NCBI RefSeq assembly: GCF_026559675.1
Contig: NZ_CP092891.1
Location: 558,001 to 622,000, forward strand
Direction of reading: 5' to 3'
From: Microbacterium oxydans
Lineage (GTDB): Bacteria; Actinomycetota; Actinomycetes; Actinomycetales; Microbacteriaceae
DNA: 64,000 bases
Shown: positions 32,239 to 41,905 of the stretch, piece by piece
How positions within the stretch are numbered: position 1 is the stretch's first letter
Layout: each line of letters opens with the position of its first letter
Notes under the pieces: model-generated
Seen by the model: only the letters and a program-made list of their open reading frames with translations
Database searches by the model: none
Told to the model about the DNA's origin: nothing
Program-made: the position numbers and the translations under genes

Positions 32239-33910
32239 CCGCGGATGGGCGCTCGAGAAGATCGAGTACGACAGCGGACAGCTCGAAGGCATACACGCCG
32301 ATCTCGGCACGCTCGGCGATGCCGGGGGCAACGCGCAGATCGTCCTGCGAAACATCGACGGCGGGCTGGAGGGGCGCGGCCAGAGCATCACCCTCGTGCA
32401 GAGCGAATCCGGCACGCTCGCGAACCGGATGAATCCGACCATCGCGACCCTCGGTCGCATCGCCGACGTCGTCCGGGCCTACGGCGAGGCCGTCGCGGTG
32501 CATGCCAAGGCCGCGAACGACCTGATCGACGACATCGAGGCCGCGCACACGGCGAACCAGGCCGCGATCGCCGACCTCGACGCCGCGGAGTCGTCGCAGC
32601 GACAGTGCACCCCCGACGACGATGCCCGCACGCGGGCGACCGCGGAGCAGGACGTCACCGACGCGGAGAGTTCCCTCGCGGCGACCCGCAGCGCCCTCCA
32701 GGACCTCTGGGAGAGCTGGGAAGCCGCGTATGCGCTCTGGGACGACGCGTATGGCGCCGCCGTGGCCGGGCTCGTCCGATCGGACGGCACCACGCTCAGC
32801 GACGCGACCCTGTCGGCGATCGATGCGCTCGCGAACGCCGACACCCCGGCCGAGGTGACGGAGATCTGGGACAGCCTCACGGACGCACAGCGGGATGCGC
32901 TCCGCCGGACGTACCCGGAGTTCATCGGGAACCTCGAGGGCGTTCCGTACCTCGACCGCATGCTCGCCAACAAGGCGGCATACGACAAGATCGTCGAGGC
33001 CGGCCCTTACGGCGAGCCGCTCGACACGCAGTTCGCCACACTCGGCCTCGAATTGACGGACTTCGACGGTCAGCTGCTGATGTTCAACCCCTTCGAGCAG
33101 CCGCAGGCCACCGCGGCGGTCATGTACGGCGTGAGCATCTCGGACGAGAACGGGGATCCGATCGATCCGATGGAAGGGATCACGAACGTCAACGTCCTCG
33201 TCGGAGGGATGTTCTCGAGCCTGGAGGATCTCGAGGCCTGGGGGGAAAGCGCACGCAACCTGAACAGGTACGCCGACGATTACGGAACGGATGCCGGGGT
33301 GCGCTCGGCGACCATCGCCTGGTACGGGTACGACTCGCCGAACCTCCTCACCGAGCACACGATGGGCAGCGCGACGGAGGGGGCCGCGACGCTCAGCGCG
33401 ACGCTCAGGGGTCTCGACAACGAAGTGTCGTCGAGCGTCACGACCTCGGTCATCGGTCACTCGTACGGCAGCACGACCGCTTTCCTCGCGGTGGGTGGAT
33501 CATCCGACAACCTCGGCGTCGACAACCTGATCGCGGTGGGTTCGGCGGGCGTGCCGGACGGGTACCACCAGAGTTGGACCGGCGACGATGCCATGGACTA
33601 CTCCGGTACACAGATCTACGCATCGCGGGCACCGGGTGACCTGGTGGCGCGCTATGGCGAACACAGCTCGTTCGGGCACGGGACCAACCCCGAGGAGCTG
33701 CCGGGAGCGATCAGCTTCGAGAGCGACGGCGGAACGGTGCCGAAGCTCGATGGCGGAACCGAGAACGGACTCGGAACTCCCGGCCACGCGTCCCATGATG
33801 GCGGTAACACCATCTGGGGCTGGTGGGAGCAGGACAACGGCTACCTCGCGAGAGACTCGGAGTCGTTCCGTAACATTGCCAATATCGTGGCCAACGGCGA
33901 ACCGTTGTGA
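32219..33910 (+). CDS. Alpha/beta-hydrolase (DUF1023-type) with helical N-terminal domain, candidate secreted effector
   Basis: A 563-residue protein. Residues about 1-200 are helical (NRGWALEKIEYDS, then long Ala-rich helices), like the WXG/LXG targeting domains of type VII effectors. A middle segment (about 200-300) is less clear. Residues about 300-500 form an alpha/beta-hydrolase of the DUF1023 type with nucleophile Ser415 in GHSYGS. There is no signal peptide, as expected for a type VII substrate. Lipase or esterase activity is likely; the target is unknown. The start overlaps the previous gene by 20 nt, with GGATGGGA 8 nt upstream. A lipoprotein gene follows 37 nt later. Confidence 0.8.
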   Translation: MSLTSPNRGWALEKIEYDSGQLEGIHADLGTLGDAGGNAQIVLRNIDGGLEGRGQSITLVQSESGTLANRMNPTIATLGRIADVVRAYGEAVAVHAKAANDLIDDIEAAHTANQAAIADLDAAESSQRQCTPDDDARTRATAEQDVTDAESSLAATRSALQDLWESWEAAYALWDDAYGAAVAGLVRSDGTTLSDATLSAIDALANADTPAEVTEIWDSLTDAQRDALRRTYPEFIGNLEGVPYLDRMLANKAAYDKIVEAGPYGEPLDTQFATLGLELTDFDGQLLMFNPFEQPQATAAVMYGVSISDENGDPIDPMEGITNVNVLVGGMFSSLEDLEAWGESARNLNRYADDYGTDAGVRSATIAWYGYDSPNLLTEHTMGSATEGAATLSATLRGLDNEVSSSVTTSVIGHSYGSTTAFLAVGGSSDNLGVDNLIAVGSAGVPDGYHQSWTGDDAMDYSGTQIYASRAPGDLVARYGEHSSFGHGTNPEELPGAISFESDGGTVPKLDGGTENGLGTPGHASHDGGNTIWGWWEQDNGYLARDSESFRNIANIVANGEPL

Positions 33911-33947
33911 TGCGCAGGGCGACGTTGAGGCAGGCGGAGGAACAGGG

Positions 33948-34595
33948 ATGAAGAAGCGCTGGCAGACCATTGCGGCGACAGCGGTGTTGGCGCTCGCCCT
34001 CACCGGATGCGCGAACGAAGGAGACGGCATGGCTACGCCCACAGGCGATGAGCTGGTGGCTCAGGCCGAGCAGCACTACCTCGACTACCGAGGCGTGACG
34101 AACGACATCCAGGCCCTGATCTTCGATGGGCCCTGGCCGGTGGAGGTCGGGTCCTTCGGAATGCAGCCGTCGGGGGCCGGCTGCCCGGACGGCTCGTACA
34201 AGTTCGACCTCGCGAGATCGACGCAGGTGGATCCCGCCCAGCATGCGGCCCTGAGCGAGTCGGTGCGGGAGCACCTCATCGAAGAGGGCTACGACGTCGA
34301 GGGACAGGACCTCGGGTCGGGTGAGGCGAAGTCGACGGACGTGATCGTGCGGAAGCAGGGTGACTTCTCGTTGCTGATGGTGACGTTCATCGCGAACGGG
34401 TCCGTGTCGGTCACGGCGACGACCAAGTGCTGGCCGGGCGACCGCATCGAGCTCAGCGACCTGATGTTCGGGGGAGCCACGCTCTCCGAGGGGTACCTGC
34501 CGCGCGAGGAGTCGCCGAGCGATCCGCTGTTCTTCGGTGTGACGCCGGGTGAGCCGGCCTTCGGCCCGACGCCGAAGCCCACCGCGACGCCGTAG
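33948..34595 (+). CDS. Lipoprotein of unknown function
   Basis: A 215-residue protein with a classical lipoprotein signal: basic MKKRWQ, a hydrophobic stretch and lipobox LTGC with Cys at residue 21. The mature part is a small mixed fold with two more cysteines (in GAGCPDG and TTKCWPGD) that may pair, and ends in a Pro-Thr tail. GGAGG lies 7 nt before ATG 33948. Being directly downstream of the candidate effector gene, it could be a surface immunity or anchoring protein, but no sequence family supports this directly. It is the last gene of the unit driven from site 3. Confidence 0.7.
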   Translation: MKKRWQTIAATAVLALALTGCANEGDGMATPTGDELVAQAEQHYLDYRGVTNDIQALIFDGPWPVEVGSFGMQPSGAGCPDGSYKFDLARSTQVDPAQHAALSESVREHLIEEGYDVEGQDLGSGEAKSTDVIVRKQGDFSLLMVTFIANGSVSVTATTKCWPGDRIELSDLMFGGATLSEGYLPREESPSDPLFFGVTPGEPAFGPTPKPTATP

Positions 34596-34675
34596 CGAGA
34601 GTCCGGCGGAGCCGCAGCCGGTGGTGCCCGATCCGCCGAAGGCTCCCTACGGGGGTGGAGTTCCCGCCTCGCCTC

Positions 34676-35149
34676 TCAGCGTGCCGCCGCGTCGGCGAGG
34701 TGCCGGGCGTTGTGGTTGAGCACCTTCACGATGATGCCGTGGCGCCGCAGCTCGGCGACGGTGCGCGCACCCTCGTCGGAGTCGCGGCCGAGGGCGTTGA
34801 TGTTCGCGACGACCAGGACGTCTCCGTGCTTCAGGGTGGAGATGAGGCGGGCGAGACGGTCGTTCCAGCTCTCCAGGATGTCGGGCGCCGGGTGGCGGAA
34901 GCCCTCGATCGGCACGCCGAACCGGGTGAGGTCATCTCGCTGCTCGACGACCGACGGCATGCCCTCGCGGGAGACGACGAGTCCGACCAGGCGGGAGTCG
35001 TCCGGGCGCGCGGTCCAGAAGTTGCGGTTCTGCTGCAGCTCGGTGAAGCACTTCGGGCACGCTGCGGCGTCGTGCGGCAGGTGCAGGGGGCTCGTGAGAG
35101 CCTCCTCGACGGTAGCCGTCACCTTCGTGGGATCAATCGTCTCGCTCAT
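34676..35149 (-). CDS. Stand-alone serine-recombinase (resolvase) N-terminal-like domain protein
   Basis: A 157-residue protein. Residues about 50-150 follow the resolvase catalytic-domain pattern: VGLVVSREG, QRDDLTRFGV, then LISTLKHGDVLVVANINALGRDSDEG, in which GDVLVV and LGR are the usual late motifs. The DNA-binding helix-turn-helix of true resolvases is missing, and the first strand lacks the canonical YxRVS sequence; the Ser in VVSREG could be the nucleophile. A CPKC pair near residue 31 adds a possible metal site. No inverted repeats or mobile genes lie nearby, so recombination is doubtful. GGAGG precedes the start at 6 nt. Confidence 0.7.
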   Translation of the reverse strand: MSETIDPTKVTATVEEALTSPLHLPHDAAACPKCFTELQQNRNFWTARPDDSRLVGLVVSREGMPSVVEQRDDLTRFGVPIEGFRHPAPDILESWNDRLARLISTLKHGDVLVVANINALGRDSDEGARTVAELRRHGIIVKVLNHNARHLADAAAR

Positions 35150-35200
35150 CGCGCACCTCCGCCTCCATTCTGCCCTGCCGGAGGCCCGAGCGGGGACCCT

Positions 35201-37128
<1,928 letters not shown>

Positions 37129-37186
37129 TCCGGTCGGGCACCCGCTACCGTTGACGAAGAAGTCACGCGCGAGGGGCTGGGGGCCG

Positions 37187-38155
37187 ATGACGAAGAATCT
37201 GGATGCACTGTATCCGCCGATCGAACCGTACGAGACGGGCGAGCTGCTCGTCGGTGACGGTCACCGCGTCTACTGGGAGGTCAGCGGCAACCCGGACGGC
37301 AAGCCGGTGGTGTTCCTGCACGGCGGTCCCGGCAGCGGCACCTCGCCGTGGCAGCGGCAGTTCTTCGACCCCGACATCTACCGGATCGTGCTGCTCGACC
37401 AGCGCGGCTGCGGGAAGAGCACGCCGCACGCGGGCGAGCCGGACGCCGACCTCCGCCACATCACGACGGCGCACCTGATCGCCGACATCGAACTGCTGCG
37501 CAGGAACCTCGGCATCGAGAAGTGGCAGGTGTTCGGCGGGTCCTGGGGGAGCGCCCTCGCCCTCGCCTACGCGCAGGCGCATCCGGATGCCGTGACCGAG
37601 CTCGTCCTGCGCGGCATCTTCACGCTGCGTCGTGCGGAGCTCGAGTGGTTCTACGAGGGCGGCGCCGCCGCGCTGTTCCCAGACCTCTGGGAGAGCTTCC
37701 TCGCGCCGATCCCCGTGCTCGAGCGCTCGCGCATGATCGAGGCCTACCACCGTCGCCTGTTCGACCCCGACCCCGAAGTGCACCTCCCCGCGGCGATCGC
37801 CTGGTCGACGTGGGAGGCGGCGACGGTCACGCTGACGCCGAACGCCGCGCAGATCGCCGCGATGTCCGACCCGCGCTCCGCCACCGCGTTCGCCCGCATC
37901 GAGAACCACTTCTTCGTCCATCGCGGGTGGTGGGAGGAAGGGCAGCTGATCGCGGGGGTGGACGCCATCCGTCACATCCCCACCGTCATCGTGCAGGGCC
38001 GCCACGACGTGTGCACCCCGATGATGACCGCGTGGGACCTGCATCGGGCCTGGCCCGAAGCCGAGTTCGTCGTGGTCGACGACGCGGGCCACGCGGCCAC
38101 GGAGCCGGGCACGCAGAAGGCGCTCCGCGCCGCGACCGACCGCTTCGCCCGCTGA
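37187..38155 (+). CDS. pip: Prolyl aminopeptidase (proline iminopeptidase)
   Basis: A 322-residue cytoplasmic serine peptidase of family S33 that removes N-terminal proline from peptides. It has the alpha/beta-hydrolase oxyanion segment HGGPGSG, nucleophile Ser119 in GGSWGS, Asp in GRHDVCTP and His in DDAGHAA, all at expected spacings. DQRGCGKSTPH is diagnostic for prolyl aminopeptidase. ATG 37187 is chosen because the conserved N-terminus (LYPPIEPYETGELLV) begins nearby and the G-rich GAGGGGCTGGGGG precedes it; an upstream ATG at 37151 would add 12 unconserved residues. It is convergent with the aldehyde dehydrogenase gene across the inverted repeat at 38157. Confidence 0.96.
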   Translation: MTKNLDALYPPIEPYETGELLVGDGHRVYWEVSGNPDGKPVVFLHGGPGSGTSPWQRQFFDPDIYRIVLLDQRGCGKSTPHAGEPDADLRHITTAHLIADIELLRRNLGIEKWQVFGGSWGSALALAYAQAHPDAVTELVLRGIFTLRRAELEWFYEGGAAALFPDLWESFLAPIPVLERSRMIEAYHRRLFDPDPEVHLPAAIAWSTWEAATVTLTPNAAQIAAMSDPRSATAFARIENHFFVHRGWWEEGQLIAGVDAIRHIPTVIVQGRHDVCTPMMTAWDLHRAWPEAEFVVVDDAGHAATEPGTQKALRAATDRFAR

Positions 38156-38156
38156 G

Positions 38157-38234
38157 GGCGTTTCGTCTCGGTCGCTGCGCTCCTCGCTCGATGACCGGGG
38201 CGTTCGTTGAGCGAGCGGAGCGAGACGAAACGCC
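38157..38234. repeat. Large imperfect inverted repeat between convergent genes
   Basis: GGCGTTTCGTCTCG (38157-38170) is perfectly complementary to CGAGACGAAACGCC (38221-38234), and the 50 nt between contain further GAGCGAG/CTCGCTC pairing. It begins 2 nt after the pip stop and ends 12 nt before the aldehyde dehydrogenase stop, so it could terminate both. This type of element recurs between genes in related actinobacteria, as far as I know; no protein is encoded in it. Confidence 0.75.
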
Positions 38235-38246
38235 TCGACCCGGGCC

Positions 38247-40043
38247 TCAGGCCTGCAGCGCCTTCGTCAGCGTCTTGAGGAGACCCACGACGTTGCCGTC
38301 CACCCGATAGCGGGTCAGCCCCTCGCTCACGGCGGCGCCCGTGCGCGCGGACACGAACCACGGCGGCTTCGGCAGGATCGTCACTCGTCCGCCGCCGTTC
38401 GCGATCGGGAGCGACCGCGGGAAGGGACGGAACGGGCCGCGGAGCACGGAGCGCTCGACGCCGTCCAGCAGCAGGGCGTTGTGCACCACGCCGATGCCGC
38501 TGCCCACATCCTCGATCGTGCTGCCGGGGAACGCGCCCCACGTGAGGGTCGGGGTGATGAACCCGAAGGCCGTCCACCCGTTGATCGCGATGGACCCGTA
38601 GTGCAGGTCTGCGATCGCCCGCTCGAACCCCGTGCCGAGCGCCTTCTCGGTCGCGGGGTCGATCAGCAGATTCGCGCCGAGCGTGCCCTGGAGCCGCTCG
38701 TTCGCGTGGGCCACCGCGGCGTCCAGGAACTCCTGTCCGGTTCCCGGAACGGTGACGACGCCCAGCACCGGTGCGAAGTACTCGGTGGTCTCCAGGGCGG
38801 TCGAGTCGTCGTCGGCATCGATCTCGACGAGCACGCGGTCGCCCAGCACCAGCGCATCGGGGTAGGCCTCGGTCGCGAGGTCCATCCGCGCGGGGGAGCC
38901 CGGGTACCAGATCGGTCGCTCCAGGGCGTTCGCGTACGCGCGTCGCAGGGCGGCACGGAACGCGTCGGCCTGGTCCCAGTCGGACGACATGATGACGACC
39001 TGGCCCGCGATGCAGTTGTGCCCGCAGTTCTGCAGGCGCATCGTGGCGATGTGCTCCGCCTGGTAGGTGAGGTCGGCGTCGGTCCACGCGCCGGGCACCA
39101 CGATGATGGGGGAGACGCCGCCGAGCTCGGCTGTGATCGGCTTCTTCAGCTGCGGGCGGTTCTCCCGACGACGGCGCTTCGTCGCGGCCGCGCCCGTGCC
39201 CTTCGACGGACCCCAGACGATGGTGTCGAACGTCGCCGCCGAGCCGGTGATGTGCACGTGCACGAGCCCCGGGTGCCCGGTGAGGTAGGCGCCGGCGGCG
39301 GGTCCGCCGCGCACGATGCGCAGGAATCCGGGCTCGATGAGCGGGGCGAGCGCGCGCTTGTACACCGGCACCAGGGGGTCCTGCGTGGGGTTCACCTTGA
39401 GCAGCGCGGTGCGGTTGTGGGCGAGCAGCTCGTAGAGCACGTCGAGCACCGGGATCGAGGTGACGTTGCCCGCGCCGAGCACGAGACCGACGCCGCCCGA
39501 GGAGGCGGGGGTGCGCTGCGCGAGCCCGGCGGAGGCGCGTGCGGCGTTGGGGGTGATACCCGGTTCGAGCCACACCTCGCCCGTGAAGCCGGACAGCAGG
39601 AACTTGTCGATCCCGGTCAGGGGGAAGGCGTGCACCCGTGTCCGCCCGCCCGGGGCGCGGTCGATCGTGATGCCGTCGAGCGGGTTGGTGCCGTTCGCGA
39701 GGCGGGTGAGCGTCTCGATGTACGCGTCGAGGGCGCCGAGCACGCTGTACGGTCCGCTCAGCCATTCCTCGCCGCGCAGCGGATGCTTCGCGTCGAGGCC
39801 CTTCGATGCCGCAGCGGTGTGGGCCCAGTCCTCCGCGGTCGCTGCCACGCTCGTGCGCACCGCGCGCAGCAGGGTCACCCGCTGGGCGACGGTGAGCGCC
39901 GCCCACGTGCGCGCTCCGACCTGAAGGTCGTCGACCGCGGCGTCGAGACGTTCGCGTTCGCCTTCGCCGAGTTCGGACGCCACCTCCTTCGGCACGCTCT
40001 TCGAGGTCGTGGCGGGGGTGGCGGCTGTGCTCGCAGAAGTCAT
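38247..40043 (-). CDS. Aldehyde dehydrogenase family protein
   Basis: A 598-residue NAD(P)-dependent oxidoreductase of the ALDH superfamily. The catalytic Cys lies in CGHNCIAGQ, the general-base Glu in ELGGVSP, and the nucleotide-binding strand in VLGAGNVTSIP. It is about 100 residues longer than classical ALDHs, with a basic insert (TKRRRRENRPQLKKP) before the ELGG motif and long N- and C-terminal extensions. This longer branch is widespread in actinobacteria without a known substrate. GAAGGAGA precedes the ATG at 40043. It lies 28 nt downstream of the transporter gene on the same strand, so the two may be co-transcribed and handle the same compound. Confidence 0.88.
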   Translation of the reverse strand: MTSASTAATPATTSKSVPKEVASELGEGERERLDAAVDDLQVGARTWAALTVAQRVTLLRAVRTSVAATAEDWAHTAAASKGLDAKHPLRGEEWLSGPYSVLGALDAYIETLTRLANGTNPLDGITIDRAPGGRTRVHAFPLTGIDKFLLSGFTGEVWLEPGITPNAARASAGLAQRTPASSGGVGLVLGAGNVTSIPVLDVLYELLAHNRTALLKVNPTQDPLVPVYKRALAPLIEPGFLRIVRGGPAAGAYLTGHPGLVHVHITGSAATFDTIVWGPSKGTGAAATKRRRRENRPQLKKPITAELGGVSPIIVVPGAWTDADLTYQAEHIATMRLQNCGHNCIAGQVVIMSSDWDQADAFRAALRRAYANALERPIWYPGSPARMDLATEAYPDALVLGDRVLVEIDADDDSTALETTEYFAPVLGVVTVPGTGQEFLDAAVAHANERLQGTLGANLLIDPATEKALGTGFERAIADLHYGSIAINGWTAFGFITPTLTWGAFPGSTIEDVGSGIGVVHNALLLDGVERSVLRGPFRPFPRSLPIANGGGRVTILPKPPWFVSARTGAAVSEGLTRYRVDGNVVGLLKTLTKALQA

Positions 40044-40071
40044 CGACGTCTCCTTCGGACGGGATCCCAGC

Positions 40072-41466
40072 TTAGGCGTCGGAGGTGACGACGGCGTCGA
40101 TGTCCTCGCGGCGCAGACGGTAGTGACGGAGGGTGAGCAGGCTGGCCGCCATCAGCACCGCGGGCAGCACGCTGAAGCTGAGCACGATGCCCGCGATCGC
40201 GGCTTCCGGCTGGACGACCGACGCTCCCGCGACGGTCGAGACATAGCCGGTCGCCGCGAGCGTGAGGGACACCGCCGTCGCTCCGAGCGCGAAGCCGACG
40301 GTCTCGCCCGCGGTCCAGATGCCGGTGAACGTGCCCGCCTGACCGGGTCCGCTGGTGCGCTCGTCGTGCGAGATGACGTCGGGCAGCATCGCCATGGGCA
40401 GGGACTGGAGTCCGGCGTACGCGATGCCGGCCACGGCGACCGAGGCGTAGATCCAGGCTCCGGGACTCCAGACGGCGAACACGAGGGAGGCTGCGGCCGC
40501 GGTGAAGAGCACGCTGGCCATCGCGAACGCCCGCTCCTTGCCGACGCGTCGGGCGATGACCGTCCACCCCGGGGTCGCGAGCAGCGCGGGGCCGACGAGG
40601 GCGACGAACACGAAGGTCACCGCATCCTCGGAGCGCAGCACCCAGGTCGCCACGTACTGCGCGCCGGCGAGCATCGTCCCCGTCGCGAGGGCCTGCAGCA
40701 CGAAGGTGCCCAGCAGGGCGCGGAACGGCTGGCTGCGCCCCAGCGCCCGGAAGCCGGACATGTACTGGTCGCGCCAGGTGGACGAGGGTGTCGCCACCGG
40801 GAGGGCGGACGCGGTGCGCCGGGAGGCGACATCCGCCGTCCGGGAGGCGATGAGCATCCCGATCCCGATCACCAGACCGGAGGCGATCCCCATCAGGAGG
40901 TAGCCCATGACGGGGTCGTCGCCGGCGTTGCGCAGCGCCGGTCCGCCGGCGCCGAAGAGGAGGATCGCCGCCGTGAGGACGACGACGCGCCATCCCAGCA
41001 GACGCGTCCGCTCGTCGTAGCTGCCGGTCAGCTCGGCCGGCAGCGCGACGTACGGCACCTGGAACAGGCTGAACGCGGTGGCGGTCGCGAGGAAGGCGAG
41101 CAGCACGCTGATCGCCCCCGCGACCGGTCCCCACGAGGGAGGCACGGCGAAGGTGAGCGCGAAGAACAGCGGCAACGCGAGCGCGCCGGTGACCATGAAC
41201 CCTCGGCGGGAGCCGGTGCGGGCCAGCTGACGGTCCGAGGCGGCGCCGATCAGGGGATCGATGAGCACGTCCCAGATCTTCGCGGCGGTGACGATGAGTC
41301 CGGCGGCGAGGGCCGCGACACCGAGGTTGTCGGTGAGGAAGTACGTCAGCACCAACCCGGGCAGGGTGGCGTAGCCGCCGGTGCCGAGCGAGCCGATCGC
41401 ATACAGCACGATCGTGCGCGGGGACAGGCGGGCGGGTGCTCGTTCGGGCCGAGCCTCAGTGCTCAT
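40072..41466 (-). CDS. GPH/MelB-type MFS transporter
   Basis: A 464-residue protein with about twelve membrane helices. KIWDVLIDPLIGAASDR near residue 66 is the signature of the glycoside-pentoside-hexuronide:cation symporter family (MelB, XylP, GusB type), and FQVPYVALPAELT is another family hallmark. It should import a sugar or glycoside with Na+ or H+. The promoter is unusual: TACACT lies 6 nt before the ATG, and a perfect 9-bp palindrome covers the start codon and flanks this -10 element. The aldehyde dehydrogenase gene follows closely downstream. Confidence 0.88.
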   Translation of the reverse strand: MSTEARPERAPARLSPRTIVLYAIGSLGTGGYATLPGLVLTYFLTDNLGVAALAAGLIVTAAKIWDVLIDPLIGAASDRQLARTGSRRGFMVTGALALPLFFALTFAVPPSWGPVAGAISVLLAFLATATAFSLFQVPYVALPAELTGSYDERTRLLGWRVVVLTAAILLFGAGGPALRNAGDDPVMGYLLMGIASGLVIGIGMLIASRTADVASRRTASALPVATPSSTWRDQYMSGFRALGRSQPFRALLGTFVLQALATGTMLAGAQYVATWVLRSEDAVTFVFVALVGPALLATPGWTVIARRVGKERAFAMASVLFTAAAASLVFAVWSPGAWIYASVAVAGIAYAGLQSLPMAMLPDVISHDERTSGPGQAGTFTGIWTAGETVGFALGATAVSLTLAATGYVSTVAGASVVQPEAAIAGIVLSFSVLPAVLMAASLLTLRHYRLRREDIDAVVTSDA

Positions 41467-41489
41467 CGCGCCAGTGTATCGGCGCGATG
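41464..41489. promoter_or_regulatory. Palindrome over the start codon and -10 of the transporter gene
   Basis: CATCGCGCC (41464-41472) and GGCGCGATG (41481-41489) form a perfect 9-bp inverted repeat with an 8-nt centre that holds the minus-strand -10 (TACACT, 41473-41478). The left arm contains the transporter start codon. A protein bound here would block initiation directly. Confidence 0.5.
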
Positions 41490-41497
41490 ACCCGGGA

Positions 41498-41761
41498 TCA
41501 GATCAGCGAGAGCTCGCGCAGCTTCGACTCGACGTCGGCGTTCGACGGCTCGACGTGGTGCGAGGCATCCGGGTAGACGACGACCGGGATGTTCGTGCGA
41601 CCCGAGATCTCCTTCGCGACGTCCGCCGCGGTGGGCTCGGCGACCAGATCGACGTAGGTGTACTCGACGCCGAGCTCATCGAGCTGCTTCTTGGTGCGGA
41701 TGCAGTCGCGGCACCAGTCGGCGCCGAACATCGTGATGGTGTCGGAAGCGGGAGCAGTCAT
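41498..41761 (-). CDS. Glutaredoxin-family / mycoredoxin-like protein
   Basis: An 87-residue thioredoxin-fold protein, soluble and cytoplasmic. The active-site CxxC is Cys17-Arg-Asp-Cys20 in ADWCRDC, and the cis-proline loop is TNIPVVVYPD. Actinobacterial mycoredoxins usually have CGYC; the CRDC variant is a distinct and common subgroup, so assignment to mycothiol-dependent reduction is by family only. A TAGGCT -10 element (41768-41773, minus strand) lies 6 nt upstream of the ATG, again suggesting a leaderless mRNA. It is transcribed divergently from the iron-regulated gene at 41906. Confidence 0.88.
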   Translation of the reverse strand: MTAPASDTITMFGADWCRDCIRTKKQLDELGVEYTYVDLVAEPTAADVAKEISGRTNIPVVVYPDASHHVEPSNADVESKLRELSLI

Positions 41762-41868
41762 GCATCCAGCCTAAGGCCGTCCGGATGGGCTGGCGCTGAG
41801 AGCGGTCCGGCCGGTCAGCGCCCGGTGCGGCAGTGCCTCGGTAGGGGGGCGTCGGTCGCCGCCGACTC

Positions 41869-41898
41869 TTGATAAGTAAGGTTACCCTTACCTATACT
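41869..41898 (+). promoter_or_regulatory. Iron-box promoter of the SIP-domain gene
   Basis: TTGATA (41869-41874) and TATACT (41893-41898) are separated by 18 nt. The spacer and -10 are covered by TAAGGTTACCCTTACCTA (41877-41894), which matches the DtxR/IdeR iron-box pattern and contains GTAAGG/CCTTAC arms. Under iron-replete conditions the repressor should block this promoter. ATG 41906 is 7 nt after the -10, so the transcript is predicted to be leaderless. Confidence 0.8.
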
Positions 41899-41905
41899 GA
41901 GTGCC

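Noticed and set aside
34676..35149. Mobile element or integron remnant suggested by the resolvase-like domain
   Set aside because: No inverted or direct repeats, transposase or attachment site were seen on either side.
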